NCBI RefSeq assembly: GCF_000378005.1
Contig: NZ_KB899040.1
Coordinates: 938,145-1,002,144 of the forward strand
Origin: Coprothermobacter platensis DSM 11748
Lineage (GTDB): Bacteria; Coprothermobacterota; Coprothermobacteria; Coprothermobacterales; Coprothermobacteraceae
Length of the DNA: 64,000 nucleotides
Direction: 5' to 3'
The stretch's first letter is position 1. Each line of letters opens with the position of its first letter. Of this stretch, positions 50,563 to 59,839 are shown one piece after another. The translations under genes and the position numbers were made by a program. The notes under the pieces are model-generated. The model had not been told where the DNA came from. It saw nothing but the letters and a program-made list of their open reading frames with translations, and did no database searches.

Positions 50563-51381
50563 ATGTTTGAAATACGTGAAAAAATACTTTTGGCTCCTCA
50601 AATATGGAAAATCAATGTTTACGCTCCACATATAGGAAGTGCCTATAAGCCCGGTAATTTTGTTATTGTTCTTCCCCATGAGCAAGGAGAACGCATACCG
50701 CTAACGGTTTTTGAAGCAGATAAGGAAAGCATAACCATTGTTTTCCAAGAAATCGGAAAAAGCACAAAATACCTTGGGAAACTTAACGTGGGAGATCGCA
50801 TTCCTGATATTATGGGGCCTACAGGCCATCCTTTCCCCAACGAAAACTTTGGGCATGTGGTTCTCGTAGGTGGAGGAGTGGGTGCTGCCACGGCAGTGCC
50901 TTTGGCAAAACATTTGCATTCAAACGGTAACCACGTAACAGCCATTCTTGGAGCACGTAACAAAGAACTGGTCTTATTTGAAAAAGAACTTGGCGATTTT
51001 TGCAATGAAGTTATTGTTACCACCGATGATGGATCTTACGGCAGAAAAGGAGTGGTCACCGTTCCGCTACATGAATTGCTTGAACGCAATCGCATCGACA
51101 TGGTCCTGGCAATAGGGCCAGCGGTGATGATGAAAGCGGTAGCTGAAACAACAAAACCATTCAATGTTAAAACCATGGTGTCTCTAAATAGCATAATGGT
51201 TTGTGGCACCGGCATGTGTGGCGCTTGTCGGGTAGGATATGGTGATAAAACAGTATTGACTTGCATAGAGGGACCAGAACTAGATGGGCATAAAGTCGAT
51301 TGGGATACCCTGCTGGCGCGCCTCAAAATGTATAAAGATGAAGAAGCAATGAGTCTTTCGCTGTTTGAGAAGGAGGATTAA
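50563..51381 (+). CDS. nfnA: NADH-dependent reduced ferredoxin:NADP+ oxidoreductase, subunit A
   Basis: A 272-residue flavoprotein of the ferredoxin-NADP+ reductase type, the small subunit of the electron-bifurcating NfnAB. It contains an FAD domain (YKPGNFVIVLPHEQGERIPLT), an NAD(H) domain (VVLVGGGVGAATAVPLAKHL) and C-terminal CGTGMCGACRVGYGDKTVLTC, which binds a [2Fe-2S] cluster. It starts at ATG 50563, eight bases after GGAGG. It lies three bases before nfnB. Family knowledge: NfnAB couples ferredoxin and NADH oxidation to reduction of two NADP+. Some homologues were called sulfide dehydrogenase. Confidence 0.92.
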   Translation: MFEIREKILLAPQIWKINVYAPHIGSAYKPGNFVIVLPHEQGERIPLTVFEADKESITIVFQEIGKSTKYLGKLNVGDRIPDIMGPTGHPFPNENFGHVVLVGGGVGAATAVPLAKHLHSNGNHVTAILGARNKELVLFEKELGDFCNEVIVTTDDGSYGRKGVVTVPLHELLERNRIDMVLAIGPAVMMKAVAETTKPFNVKTMVSLNSIMVCGTGMCGACRVGYGDKTVLTCIEGPELDGHKVDWDTLLARLKMYKDEEAMSLSLFEKED

Positions 51382-51384
51382 GTC

Positions 51385-52764
51385 ATGGCTTTGAAGGATA
51401 GAGTCCCCATGCAAGAGCAAAACCCCGAAATCAGAATAACAAACTTTGATGAAGTTGCCCTGGGCTACACTGAAGAAGAAGCTCTAATTGAAGCGTCCCG
51501 CTGCTTGCAGTGTCCTAATCCGACATGCATCAATGGATGTCCTGTAAACATTGACATAAAGACATTTATTGGGTTGTTGCAAAAAGAAAAATTTACAGAA
51601 GGCTACTACAAGATAAAAGAGAAAAACAATTTTCCTGCCATGACAGGACGCGTGTGCCCACAAGAAAGTCAGTGCGAAGCATCATGCGTCTTGGCTAAAA
51701 CGGGAAAGCCCATAGCCATAGGTAGGCTAGAACGTTTCTTAGCTGACAGAGAGATGTACAAGCCCCAGAGCCAAGCAGTAGCTAAAGCTAATCACATACC
51801 AATTGCTTGCGTAGGAACAGGGCCATCAAGTTTAGCTGCTGCAGCTGATATGGCGAAAAAAGGCTATGAAGTGCATTTATTTGAAGCTTTGCACTTGCCG
51901 GGTGGTGTATTAAGTTACGGCATTCCCGAGTTTAGACTACCCAAGAAGATCGTTAACCATGAGATTATGCTGTTAACCGATCTTGGTGTTTTCTTGCACA
52001 CTGATGTCATTGTGGGTAAAACATATACGTTAGATCAGTTACTACATGAATTTAGAAGCGTTTTCCTCGGAACGGGTGCTGGTGCTCCCGTGCTCTTGAA
52101 CATCCCTGGCGAAAACCTCAATGGTATCTACACAGCCAATGAGTTTCTTATAAGAGTAAATTTGATGCGAGCCTACCGTTTTCCAGAATTTGATACACCC
52201 ATAAAAAAAGGAAAGAACGTAGTGGTCGTAGGCGCCGGAAACGTTGCAATGGACTCAGCAAGAACAGCAAGGCGCTTGGGAGCAAACGTTACCATTGTCT
52301 ATAGAAGGAGTCGAACAGAAATGCCTGCCAGAGCAGAAGAGATACACCATGCTGAAGAAGAAGGCATTGAGATGAAATTGCTTACAAACCCCTTAGCCTT
52401 CAATGGCAAAAATGGATGGGTAGAAAGTGTTGAAGTTATTTCTATGGAACTTGGAGCCCCTGATGAAAGAGGAAGAAGAAGACCAGTGCCCATAAAAGGA
52501 AGCAATTATATCATTCCCTGTGACGAGGTCATCACAGCCATAGGAACCACACCAAACCCCATACTAAAATACAGCGTTCCTAACCTTGAGGTAACAGAGC
52601 ATGGCAATATCGTTGTTGATGATCATTGTCAAACGAACATACCGAATGTATTCGCCGGCGGGGATATCGTCACAGGAGCAGCAACAGTCATAGAAGCGTT
52701 AGGAGCAGGAAAAAAAGCATCTCTATTCATGGACAAAGCAATAAATGGAGAAATCATTTCGTAA
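51385..52764 (+). CDS. nfnB: NADH-dependent reduced ferredoxin:NADP+ oxidoreductase, subunit B
   Basis: A 459-residue flavoprotein resembling the small subunit of glutamate synthase. The N-terminal domain has CLQCPNPTCINGCP and GRVCPQESQCEASC for two 4Fe-4S clusters. Then comes the FAD site CVGTGPSSLAAAADMAKKG, where bifurcation takes place, the NADP(H) site VVVVGAGNVAMDSARTARRLG and a closing FAD motif FAGGDIVTGAATVIEALGAG. The first glycine-rich motif reads GTGPSS instead of the usual GSGPAG. With no GltB-like large subunit beside it and NfnA directly upstream, NfnB is the best call. Its end overlaps the convergent comB end by 11 bases. Confidence 0.92.
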   Translation: MALKDRVPMQEQNPEIRITNFDEVALGYTEEEALIEASRCLQCPNPTCINGCPVNIDIKTFIGLLQKEKFTEGYYKIKEKNNFPAMTGRVCPQESQCEASCVLAKTGKPIAIGRLERFLADREMYKPQSQAVAKANHIPIACVGTGPSSLAAAADMAKKGYEVHLFEALHLPGGVLSYGIPEFRLPKKIVNHEIMLLTDLGVFLHTDVIVGKTYTLDQLLHEFRSVFLGTGAGAPVLLNIPGENLNGIYTANEFLIRVNLMRAYRFPEFDTPIKKGKNVVVVGAGNVAMDSARTARRLGANVTIVYRRSRTEMPARAEEIHHAEEEGIEMKLLTNPLAFNGKNGWVESVEVISMELGAPDERGRRRPVPIKGSNYIIPCDEVITAIGTTPNPILKYSVPNLEVTEHGNIVVDDHCQTNIPNVFAGGDIVTGAATVIEALGAGKKASLFMDKAINGEIIS

Positions 52765-53482
52765 TGATATTACCATGTGCAAGTGGAACTACATCATAAA
52801 GGTCTAACTGCGAGCAGAATACTATATCTTTCTCTTTTCCGTATCGTAGTATGTTTTGGCCACTTTCCGATTTTTTGAGAACAGTTAACACCTCTCCATA
52901 GCTTTCTGCCCATGCCAAAGCGGTATTTGCAACATCATCCAGTGACACTTCGGCATTTATGCACGAGCGTAGTTTTTGCACCATCATGCCAGCACAGTAG
53001 AAATCGTCTCCCACCAAACGACCTTCTTTACCAGCACAAGCGATCCCTATACCATCATATTTCTCTGCATCTACCATCTGCAAAGCTTTCTTTAGAACGC
53101 TGGAGATGTTTAAGAAAGAACCTATAAGAACAGTCTGAGTAATCGCTTGTAGTTTAGCCAACAGTTTCGTACCATTCGTCGTCGTTAAGATGGCATCCCG
53201 GCCATTAATGTGTCCCAAATTCGCTATGATTTCGGTAGGAGAGTTGTCAAAATCAAATCCTTCGATTTTTAGACCACCACGTTCCCCTATCAAAACAGAA
53301 CTTGGGCTGCTTTTCTTTTGTTCCAGCGCATATGATATGGAATCTGTCACAAAAACGTGGCCCCCGCTCTCTGCCACATACGTAACAATGGTACTCGTAG
53401 CACGTATTACATCTAATGCAATCCATACCAAACGTTTACCGGGCAATGCTTCACTAACAGAAGATAGTACGCTTATCTGCAT
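52754..53482 (-). CDS. comB: 2-phosphosulfolactate phosphatase-like protein (ComB family)
   Basis: A 242-residue protein. ComB removes phosphate from 2-phosphosulfolactate, a step in coenzyme M synthesis in methanogens. The conserved stretches are ALDVIRATSTIVTYVA, LIGERGGLKIEGFDFDNSPTEI, TTTNGTKLL, IGSFLNISSV and IACAGKEGRLVGDDFYCAGMM. Homologues are widespread in bacteria that make no coenzyme M. No comA or comC is near, so the true substrate here is uncertain. The ATG is exactly six bases after an extended -10 (TGCTACAAT) and there is no SD. Confidence 0.85.
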   Translation of the reverse strand: MQISVLSSVSEALPGKRLVWIALDVIRATSTIVTYVAESGGHVFVTDSISYALEQKKSSPSSVLIGERGGLKIEGFDFDNSPTEIIANLGHINGRDAILTTTNGTKLLAKLQAITQTVLIGSFLNISSVLKKALQMVDAEKYDGIGIACAGKEGRLVGDDFYCAGMMVQKLRSCINAEVSLDDVANTALAWAESYGEVLTVLKKSESGQNILRYGKEKDIVFCSQLDLYDVVPLAHGNIITK

Positions 53483-53488
53483 AATTCC

Positions 53489-53494
53489 ATTGTA
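53489..53494 (-). promoter_or_regulatory. Extended -10 of comB
   Basis: TGCTACAAT on the minus strand with TACAAT at 53494-53489, then GGAATT and ATG. The six-base gap predicts transcription starting at the ATG. Confidence 0.6.
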
Positions 53495-53603
53495 GCAAAT
53501 GGACCTCGTAAGAACATCTTTCTAATAATATGCAAAAATAGAAACCAAATGTTACAATATTTTTATAGTTATATCAATAAATTGAAACATGGGAGGTAAC
53601 ATA

Positions 53604-54920
53604 ATGAAAAGGCCATCTGGTTTCAAGGGGTTTACAGCAATTACTGTGGGTCAATTTGCGTCCATAACAGGAAGCGCCATGACACAGTTCGGCCTTTCCT
53701 ATTGGGTTTGGCAGACCTTCGGCAAAGCAACGCCTTTTAGTATCATGAGCATTCTCTTTTTTGGTGCTCAAGTCATCTTTGGGTTGGCAGCTGGAAGTTT
53801 TGTAGACCGATGGCCCAGAAAACCTGCTCTTATTTTGCCCGACGTTGCCTCAGGTGTGCTTACACTTATGGCCCTGTTTTTTTACGCACATGGAGGTCTT
53901 ACGCTTACGTTTCTTTACATTATGTCCTTTGTCAATGGTATATTTGGTGCCTTACAGTTCCCCGCTTATTCTGTAACATTGGCAACCATGTTGAAACCTG
54001 AACAATATACAAAAGCAAACGCACTTTTCAGCGTTACAGATTATGGTCCTGCACTTATCGCTCCCATTTTAGCAGGAGGCCTTTTGAATATTATTGGACT
54101 GCCAGGAATAATGACTATCGATCTTGTTACGCTTGCATTTGCTGTGTGCATTAACTTGTGGGTTATCATACCAGAAACCAGAATCCCGCTTGTAAGAAAT
54201 GACAACGATAATGAAGAAACCAAGACAAAATCCAGTTTTTGGGAGGACGTTCAGTTTGGATTTAAGTTTATATCCCAGAGGAAACCACTATTAATGTTAC
54301 TTATGGTTTTTTTAGGCACGAATTTTTTTAGTGGATTTGGCAACAGCCTCTTCTCACCATATGTTCTTGCCAGAACAAACAACAACGCATTAGCTATGGG
54401 CACAGTGGAAACATTTTTCGGCATCGGTGGTTTAATTGGAAGTCTACTTCTTTCTTTATACGCAATCCCAGGGTTAAAAGTACGCGCGCTTCTTGTGGGG
54501 ATGATAGCAAGTGACTTCGGGTTGGTACTACTCGGCGTTTCACGGATTGTTCCTGCAATGTGTGTAGCGGCCATCATTACTTCTTTCGGTGGAGTTATGG
54601 CAAACACGCACAGTCAAGCCATATGGCAAAGTATCGTTCCGGTGGATATGCAAGGTCGAGTATTCTCAGCTCGCAGATTTATCGCCCAAGCCTTGAGTGG
54701 TATCCCCATGTTCTTAAGTGGACCCATTGTTGATGATTTATTAGTTCCTTTGTTTAAGCAAGATAATATGCTTTCTCACCTACTCGGTTACGGCCCTGCA
54801 GGTGCTATAAGTTTTCTAATGGTCGTGGGTGCTGTACTTTCTATTGCTGTCTCCTTGTGGGGTTTCACCAATTCGCATGTCATGCATGTAGAAGACTTGG
54901 CGCAAACAACCGATGAGTAG
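53604..54920 (+). CDS. MFS transporter, exporter type
   Basis: A 438-residue membrane protein with about twelve hydrophobic segments. It belongs to the MFS_3/EntS-like group: FASITGSAMTQFGLSYWVWQ at the N terminus, AGSFVDRWPRKPALIL (the loop 2-3 motif A, D-R-x-x-R-K/R), and the symmetric LFKQDN to LLGYG region late. Such proteins usually export drugs or siderophores. Start is ATG 53604 with GGGAGG seven bases upstream. Substrate unknown. It is followed by a DUF2089/DUF4097 pair that may belong to the same transcript. Confidence 0.87.
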   Translation: MKRPSGFKGFTAITVGQFASITGSAMTQFGLSYWVWQTFGKATPFSIMSILFFGAQVIFGLAAGSFVDRWPRKPALILPDVASGVLTLMALFFYAHGGLTLTFLYIMSFVNGIFGALQFPAYSVTLATMLKPEQYTKANALFSVTDYGPALIAPILAGGLLNIIGLPGIMTIDLVTLAFAVCINLWVIIPETRIPLVRNDNDNEETKTKSSFWEDVQFGFKFISQRKPLLMLLMVFLGTNFFSGFGNSLFSPYVLARTNNNALAMGTVETFFGIGGLIGSLLLSLYAIPGLKVRALLVGMIASDFGLVLLGVSRIVPAMCVAAIITSFGGVMANTHSQAIWQSIVPVDMQGRVFSARRFIAQALSGIPMFLSGPIVDDLLVPLFKQDNMLSHLLGYGPAGAISFLMVVGAVLSIAVSLWGFTNSHVMHVEDLAQTTDE

Positions 54921-54981
54921 CCTCGCTTGCCAGCCACATAAAGAAAAGATTACATCGATATCATTAAAGGAGGTGTTAGCA

Positions 54982-55347
54982 ATGATTACAATCTGCCCCA
55001 ATTGCGGTGCAGAATTGCATGTAACAGCTATGAAATGCCCCGAATGTGGAACAGGAATAACAGGAGATTTTCCTCTTGACGAGTTGTTTAGGCTTACACC
55101 TGAACAATTGAATTTTGTGAAGCTGTTTTTGAAGAAACGCGGAAACCTTTCCGAGGTGCAGAAGGAACTTGGCCTTTCCTACCCTACGGTCCGTAACCGC
55201 TTAGAGAACATATTGCAAACATTAGGATATGACGTGCAAGAAGAAATCTCTCAGTGGGATGTTTTGCAGCAGGTAAAAGAAGGCTCCTTGGATGCAGAAA
55301 CAGCCTTAAGAATCCTTAAGGAGATGAAACAAAATGAACACGACTAA
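54982..55347 (+). CDS. DUF2089-type zinc-ribbon/HTH protein
   Basis: A 121-residue protein. The N-terminal zinc ribbon is CPNCGAELHVTAMKCPECG (two CxxC knuckles), followed by LTPEQLNFVKLFLKKRGNL and a helix-turn-helix EVQKELGLSYPTVRNRLENIL. This is the DUF2089 pattern, thought to regulate transcription. An SD AAAGGAGGTG before ATG 54982 sets the start. It overlaps the next gene by 14 bases, so the two products probably act together; DUF2089 and DUF4097 genes are often neighbours. Confidence 0.87.
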   Translation: MITICPNCGAELHVTAMKCPECGTGITGDFPLDELFRLTPEQLNFVKLFLKKRGNLSEVQKELGLSYPTVRNRLENILQTLGYDVQEEISQWDVLQQVKEGSLDAETALRILKEMKQNEHD

Positions 55348-56275
55348 ACTGTTTAGCCTACCGTTTTCCGAAACGGAGCTGAAAATTAATTGTGTTTCTG
55401 CTGATTTAGAAATCAGAGGTAGTGAAGAATCCAAGGTAATCATAGAAATCACTTTAGATGGCCAAGCCGATAAAGTGGAACACTATGAGCCGCGTATAAA
55501 ACGCACAACTAACAGTTTAGAAGTGGATTTAGAATATGAGGGAACGAAGGTATCATTTATGTCCATAGGTAGGCACAAAGATATCCAAGTAAGAAAAGCT
55601 GTTATAACAATTCCACCCACAGTAGACCTCTACGTATCTAATATTGCTGGCGATGTAAGAATGGTAGAACCTAATTGTAAAGAGAGACTTACTTTATCCG
55701 CTGTTAGTGGAGATATATATATTTCAGATGTATCGTGCTCAGAATTGAGTGTTAAAAGTACGTCAGGGGATATAAGACTTACATCTTTAAAAAGGATAAA
55801 TCAACTAAAGATTTCCTCTGTGAGCGGCGATACATTCGCGCAAAACATTGTAGCCAAGGAGCTATCTGCAGAAACAGTTTCTGGCGATATCGTAATGAAG
55901 AATGTTGGGTCCGAATTCAGACAAATGGTACTAAAAACAATTTCTGGTGACATGAAAATTGAAGTACCCATACTCCCTCCCAGCAAAATTGAATTTAGCA
56001 CCCTTTCTGGCTCTGTAAAAGTTGGACAACGTTTCCTTAGCGGGGTTAAAGGATCCTTGGAAACAGCTCCGTCCCCCATCGCTACCATAAAAGTCAATAC
56101 GCTAAGCGGAGATGTCTCTATAGATGCTTTTAAAGAGGAACAAAGTTACGGTAGCAATGTGCAAGTGTTTATGGATCTCATAAGAGAAAATAAGGCCACA
56201 CCAGAGCAAGTCCGGGAAATGATGGCGCTAATGAACTTCAGCGAAGATGAAATTAATAAAGTATTAGGTAATTGA
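55334..56275 (+). CDS. DUF4097-type beta-helix protein
   Basis: A 313-residue protein. From about residue 90 to 260 it consists of repeats of 20 to 25 residues with the core SGDI or SGDV (AVSGDIYIS, STSGDIRLT, SVSGDTFAQ, TVSGDIVMK, TISGDMKIE, TLSGSVKVG, TLSGDVSID), which should stack as a right-handed beta-helix or similar sheet. The C terminus (about 275-313) is a short helical tail ending NFSEDEINKVLG, resembling small C-terminal bacterial domains. No signal peptide. Known only as DUF4097; probably a sensor or scaffold partner of the DUF2089 regulator. Confidence 0.85.
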   Translation: MNTTKLFSLPFSETELKINCVSADLEIRGSEESKVIIEITLDGQADKVEHYEPRIKRTTNSLEVDLEYEGTKVSFMSIGRHKDIQVRKAVITIPPTVDLYVSNIAGDVRMVEPNCKERLTLSAVSGDIYISDVSCSELSVKSTSGDIRLTSLKRINQLKISSVSGDTFAQNIVAKELSAETVSGDIVMKNVGSEFRQMVLKTISGDMKIEVPILPPSKIEFSTLSGSVKVGQRFLSGVKGSLETAPSPIATIKVNTLSGDVSIDAFKEEQSYGSNVQVFMDLIRENKATPEQVREMMALMNFSEDEINKVLGN

Positions 56276-56318
56276 TAGAATTGAAATAGCTGAAAGCCAA
56301 AAAGGAGCTGACAAAAGT

Positions 56319-57542
56319 ATGCGTGACAAAATGGTAGAGCGTTTTCTGAAGTACGTATCTTTTGACACCCAATCTGATGAAGAGAGCACCAGTTATCCCA
56401 GTACAGAGAAGCAATTTAATCTCGCTAAGTACTTGGTCGAAGAATTGAAATCCATGGGGCTTGAAGATGCCAGCGTTGATGAATACTGTTATGTTACTGC
56501 TACACTTCCTGGTAACGTAGAAGGAAAGAACGTTCCTACAATAGGTTTCTTAGCTCACATGGATACCAGTCCGGAGTTCCCAGGTGCCAACGTTAAACCA
56601 CAGATTGTGGAAAACTACGATGGCTCTGATATCCCCCTTGGGTCAGATCGTGTACTTTCTCCTCAAGATTTTCCTGATCTAAAGAATTACAAGGGGAAAA
56701 CCATAATTACGGCAAGTGGAGACACATTGCTTGGCGCTGACGATAAAGCAGGCATTGCCATAATCATGACCGCACTGGAATATCTACTATCCCATCCTGA
56801 GATAAAACATGGAGCTATAAAAGTGGGATTCACACCAGATGAAGAAGTAGGTAGAGGCGTTGATTACTTTAACGTAAAAAAGTTTGGAGCAGACTTTGCG
56901 TTCACATTAGATGGAGGTCCCATAGGCGAATTGAACTACGAAACATTCAATGCGGCTCAAGCAAAAGTCACAGTTCATGGCAAAAGCATCCATCCCGGAG
57001 ATTCGAAAAATAAGATGAAAAATGCTATTTTGATGGCTTTGGACTATGTAAGTCAGTTCCCGCCAGCAGAAGCTCCTGCACACACAGAAGGATATGAAGG
57101 TTTTTATCATGTGTACCATATAGAAGGTGGAGTAGATACCGCTCAGCTCACATGGATTATACGTGATCATAACAGAGAACGTTTTGAACAACGTAAAACG
57201 TACATGCAAGACGTGGCTAATTGGATGAACCACAAATACGGAGAAGGCACCTTTGATATTGAAATAAAGGACCAGTACTATAACCTTTATGAAATATTGA
57301 AGGACAAGCCAGAAATTATAGATTTAGCAAAGCGCGCTATGAAAGAAGCTGGCATAGAGCCCATGATTACACCTGTTAGAGGCGGCACCGATGGTTCACG
57401 GCTAACATTCATGGGTTTACCAACACCGAATCTATTTACCGGAGGCCACAACTACCATGGACCATTTGAATACATAGTTGTAGAATCCATGGAAAAGGCT
57501 GTAGAAGTTGTGGTCAATATAGCTCATTTAGCCGCTGAATAA
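56319..57542 (+). CDS. pepT: Peptidase T (tripeptide aminopeptidase)
   Basis: A 407-residue M20 zinc aminopeptidase that removes the N-terminal residue of tripeptides in the cytosol. Zinc and catalytic motifs are GFLAHMDTSPEFPG (His, Asp), LLGADDKAGIAIIM (bridging Asp), GFTPDEEVGRG (catalytic and zinc Glu), FTLDGGPIGELNYE, and GGTDGSRLTFMGLPTPNLFTGG plus HNYHGPFE with the last zinc His. Length matches E. coli PepT. GGAG lies eleven bases before the ATG. It complements the M32 carboxypeptidase in peptide breakdown. Confidence 0.96.
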   Translation: MRDKMVERFLKYVSFDTQSDEESTSYPSTEKQFNLAKYLVEELKSMGLEDASVDEYCYVTATLPGNVEGKNVPTIGFLAHMDTSPEFPGANVKPQIVENYDGSDIPLGSDRVLSPQDFPDLKNYKGKTIITASGDTLLGADDKAGIAIIMTALEYLLSHPEIKHGAIKVGFTPDEEVGRGVDYFNVKKFGADFAFTLDGGPIGELNYETFNAAQAKVTVHGKSIHPGDSKNKMKNAILMALDYVSQFPPAEAPAHTEGYEGFYHVYHIEGGVDTAQLTWIIRDHNRERFEQRKTYMQDVANWMNHKYGEGTFDIEIKDQYYNLYEILKDKPEIIDLAKRAMKEAGIEPMITPVRGGTDGSRLTFMGLPTPNLFTGGHNYHGPFEYIVVESMEKAVEVVVNIAHLAAE

Positions 57543-57559
57543 TAAGTAATAGAAACTAA

Positions 57560-57593
57560 GGAGAAAGGACAAGCCCCTTTTTGTCCTTTCTCC
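57560..57593. terminator. Bidirectional terminator between pepT and rarA
   Basis: GGAGAAAGGACAA (57560-57572) pairs with TTGTCCTTTCTCC (57581-57593). The minus-strand stem directly follows the rarA stop. T-tracts are short on both sides. Confidence 0.8.
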
Positions 57594-58958
57594 CTATTGA
57601 TTATCGCTTTCCCTTTGCTGTCTAAGTTTTCTTTTGAAATCTAAAATGGCATCTAATCGCTCTTTATACTTCTTTTCCAATCCTTGTTCTGATGGAATGT
57701 AATAGTGCTTCCCTGACAAATTATCAGGTAAACATTCCATATCGGCGATATGTTCTGTAAAGTTGTGGCTGTATTTGTAGCCTTCTCCATAACCCACCTC
57801 TTTCATAAGGTTGGTGGGTGCGTTCCGTAAATGCAATGGCACTGGCTCTGCAATCGTTTGATTAGCATCGTCTCGTGCTTTTTCATATCCTACGTACAAG
57901 CTATTGGATTTTGGAGCAAGAGATAGATAGATTACGGCTTGAGCGAGGTTGGCCGTACATTCAGGCATACCAATATAGTTGGCTGCATTGAATGCTGCCA
58001 CCGCCTGGAGCAGTGCCTGCGGATCGGCCATACCTACATCTTCAGAAGCAAAACGTATTATACGTCTGGCTACGTAAAGGGGATCTTCACCTGCTTCCAG
58101 CATCCGAGCAAGCCAATAAAGAGCTGCATCTGGGTCACTGTTCCTCATCGATTTATGAAGTGCTGAAATGAGGTTATAATGCTCTTCCCCTTTTTTATCA
58201 TAGAGAAGCGTTTTCTTTTGCAAAGCTTCGTTTATCACTTCATCACTTATAACCCTAACTCCACGGCTGTCCACGTCCGTGCCGAAAACCGCGATTTCCA
58301 GTGTATTCAAAGCCATACGTGCATCGCCGTCAGAATATGCAGCAATTCTATTGAGTTGATCGTCGCTAATGATAATTCTCTCTTTACCTAAACCGCGTTC
58401 TTCATCACTGAGCGCATTCATTAGTATCCTTAAAATGTCTTCGGTCTTTAATGGTTCCAACACAACCACCTTAGAACGAGACAAGAGTGGGCCGATTATT
58501 TCAAAAGAAGGATTCTCTGTTGTTGCACATATTAGAACCACTGCCCCTTTTTCAACGTATGGTAAGAATGCATCCTGCTGGGTTTTGTTGAAATGATGTA
58601 TTTCATCAACAAATATCACGGTTCTACGTCCCATATTAAACTGCTCGTCAGCCTCTTCTAAAACGTCTTTTATTTCTTTAATCCCAGAGGTAACAGCACT
58701 AAAGCGCAAAAAGCGTGCCTTTGTCGTATTTGCAATCACCATAGCGATGGATGTCTTTCCCACACCAGGTGGTCCCCACAGAACCAGCGATGTTAGTTTG
58801 TCTTCCTCGATGAGTTTTCTAAGCAATGTACCTTTACCAAAGACCTTTTCTTGCCCAACGATTTCATCAAGAACACGTGGGCGCATGCGTTCAGCCAAAG
58901 GGACCCACTTTGAATTTGGCTTAAAAAGAGAATCTTGGTGCTTATTCCTGTCTGGCAT
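57594..58958 (-). CDS. rarA: Replication-associated recombination protein A (AAA+ ATPase)
   Basis: A 454-residue RarA/MgsA/WRNIP1 protein that acts at stalled forks. It has [19 protein letters not shown] at the N terminus, Walker [16 protein letters not shown], Walker [21 protein letters not shown], sensor 1 [10 protein letters not shown] and the C-terminal family parts [23 protein letters not shown] and [16 protein letters not shown]. Length fits. Its ATG lies 17 bases inside the end of the upstream FAH gene, so the two are translationally coupled. Confidence 0.95.
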   Translation of the reverse strand: MPDRNKHQDSLFKPNSKWVPLAERMRPRVLDEIVGQEKVFGKGTLLRKLIEEDKLTSLVLWGPPGVGKTSIAMVIANTTKARFLRFSAVTSGIKEIKDVLEEADEQFNMGRRTVIFVDEIHHFNKTQQDAFLPYVEKGAVVLICATTENPSFEIIGPLLSRSKVVVLEPLKTEDILRILMNALSDEERGLGKERIIISDDQLNRIAAYSDGDARMALNTLEIAVFGTDVDSRGVRVISDEVINEALQKKTLLYDKKGEEHYNLISALHKSMRNSDPDAALYWLARMLEAGEDPLYVARRIIRFASEDVGMADPQALLQAVAAFNAANYIGMPECTANLAQAVIYLSLAPKSNSLYVGYEKARDDANQTIAEPVPLHLRNAPTNLMKEVGYGEGYKYSHNFTEHIADMECLPDNLSGKHYYIPSEQGLEKKYKERLDAILDFKRKLRQQRESDNQ

Positions 58959-59709
58959 TATCTCTCATTTCCAGTTTTGCAACAGAATTTACCAACCTGC
59001 CAATACCTTCTATTTCCACAGCTACCTCATCGCCATCGGCGATAGGCCCAACGCCTGCAGGTGTACCTGTTAAGATGACATCTCCCTCATCCAATGTCAT
59101 TATCTGGGAGATAAAACTGACTAAGTAAAATACATCAAAAATTAAATCTCTTGTATTTCCTTCCTGTTTCAGTTGCCCATTGACAAATGTTCTTATATTA
59201 AGATTTGATGGATCAATATCTGTTTCAATCCACGGGCCCAAAGGCAAAAAGGTGTTAAATGATTTCGCTCTTGTCCATTGACCGTCTTTGCTTTGCAAAT
59301 CCCGAGCTGTTACATCGTTTGCGATGGTATAACCCATGATGTGATTGGCTGCTTCCTTTTGAGTGACATTATATGTACGGTCCTTAATAACAACGGCCAG
59401 CTCTCCCTCATAATCTACATGGCTTGACTGTGGAGGTAAAAGTATGGTTTCACTCGGGCCAATGACAGCGCTCCGAGGCTTCATAAAAAGTGTGGGTTCC
59501 TCAGGCAGTTTGTCTCCCATCTCTTCTATATGGCTTCTATAGTTCAAACCAACGCATACAGCTTTGCCTACACAGACAGGAGCGTCTAAATCTTCGTAAC
59601 GATATCTTTTCCACTGGACCATGTCTATTCCAGAAATCACTGCTTCTCCGTCTTTCCAAGAAAAGCAAGTGCCTTTTGTATTTTTAAGCCTAAGTATCCG
59701 CATATACAT
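58942..59709 (-). CDS. Fumarylacetoacetate hydrolase family protein
   Basis: A 255-residue FAH-fold enzyme. Catalytic and metal sites are [38 protein letters not shown] (with the metal Glu pair), [27 protein letters not shown] and [18 protein letters not shown]. Family members cleave or decarboxylate oxoacids such as fumarylpyruvate or oxaloacetate; the substrate is not readable here. An SD AAGGAAG precedes the ATG. It is followed by rarA with a 17-base overlap. Confidence 0.9.
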   Translation of the reverse strand: MYMRILRLKNTKGTCFSWKDGEAVISGIDMVQWKRYRYEDLDAPVCVGKAVCVGLNYRSHIEEMGDKLPEEPTLFMKPRSAVIGPSETILLPPQSSHVDYEGELAVVIKDRTYNVTQKEAANHIMGYTIANDVTARDLQSKDGQWTRAKSFNTFLPLGPWIETDIDPSNLNIRTFVNGQLKQEGNTRDLIFDVFYLVSFISQIMTLDEGDVILTGTPAGVGPIADGDEVAVEIEGIGRLVNSVAKLEMRDNARQE

Positions 59710-59839
59710 TCTTCACTTCCTTTTCATAATATTGTACTTCTCATGGTAAGAATTATCACGCTTTTATGTTCTTCTAGTGAAGAATTAATACGATTTATTC
59801 CAATTAGTTATGGTTATATATATCATAGGAGGTATTAGG

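Noticed and set aside
51385..52764. Calling this gene gltD (glutamate synthase small subunit)
   Set aside because: There is no large subunit nearby and it directly follows an NfnA gene, so NfnB fits better.
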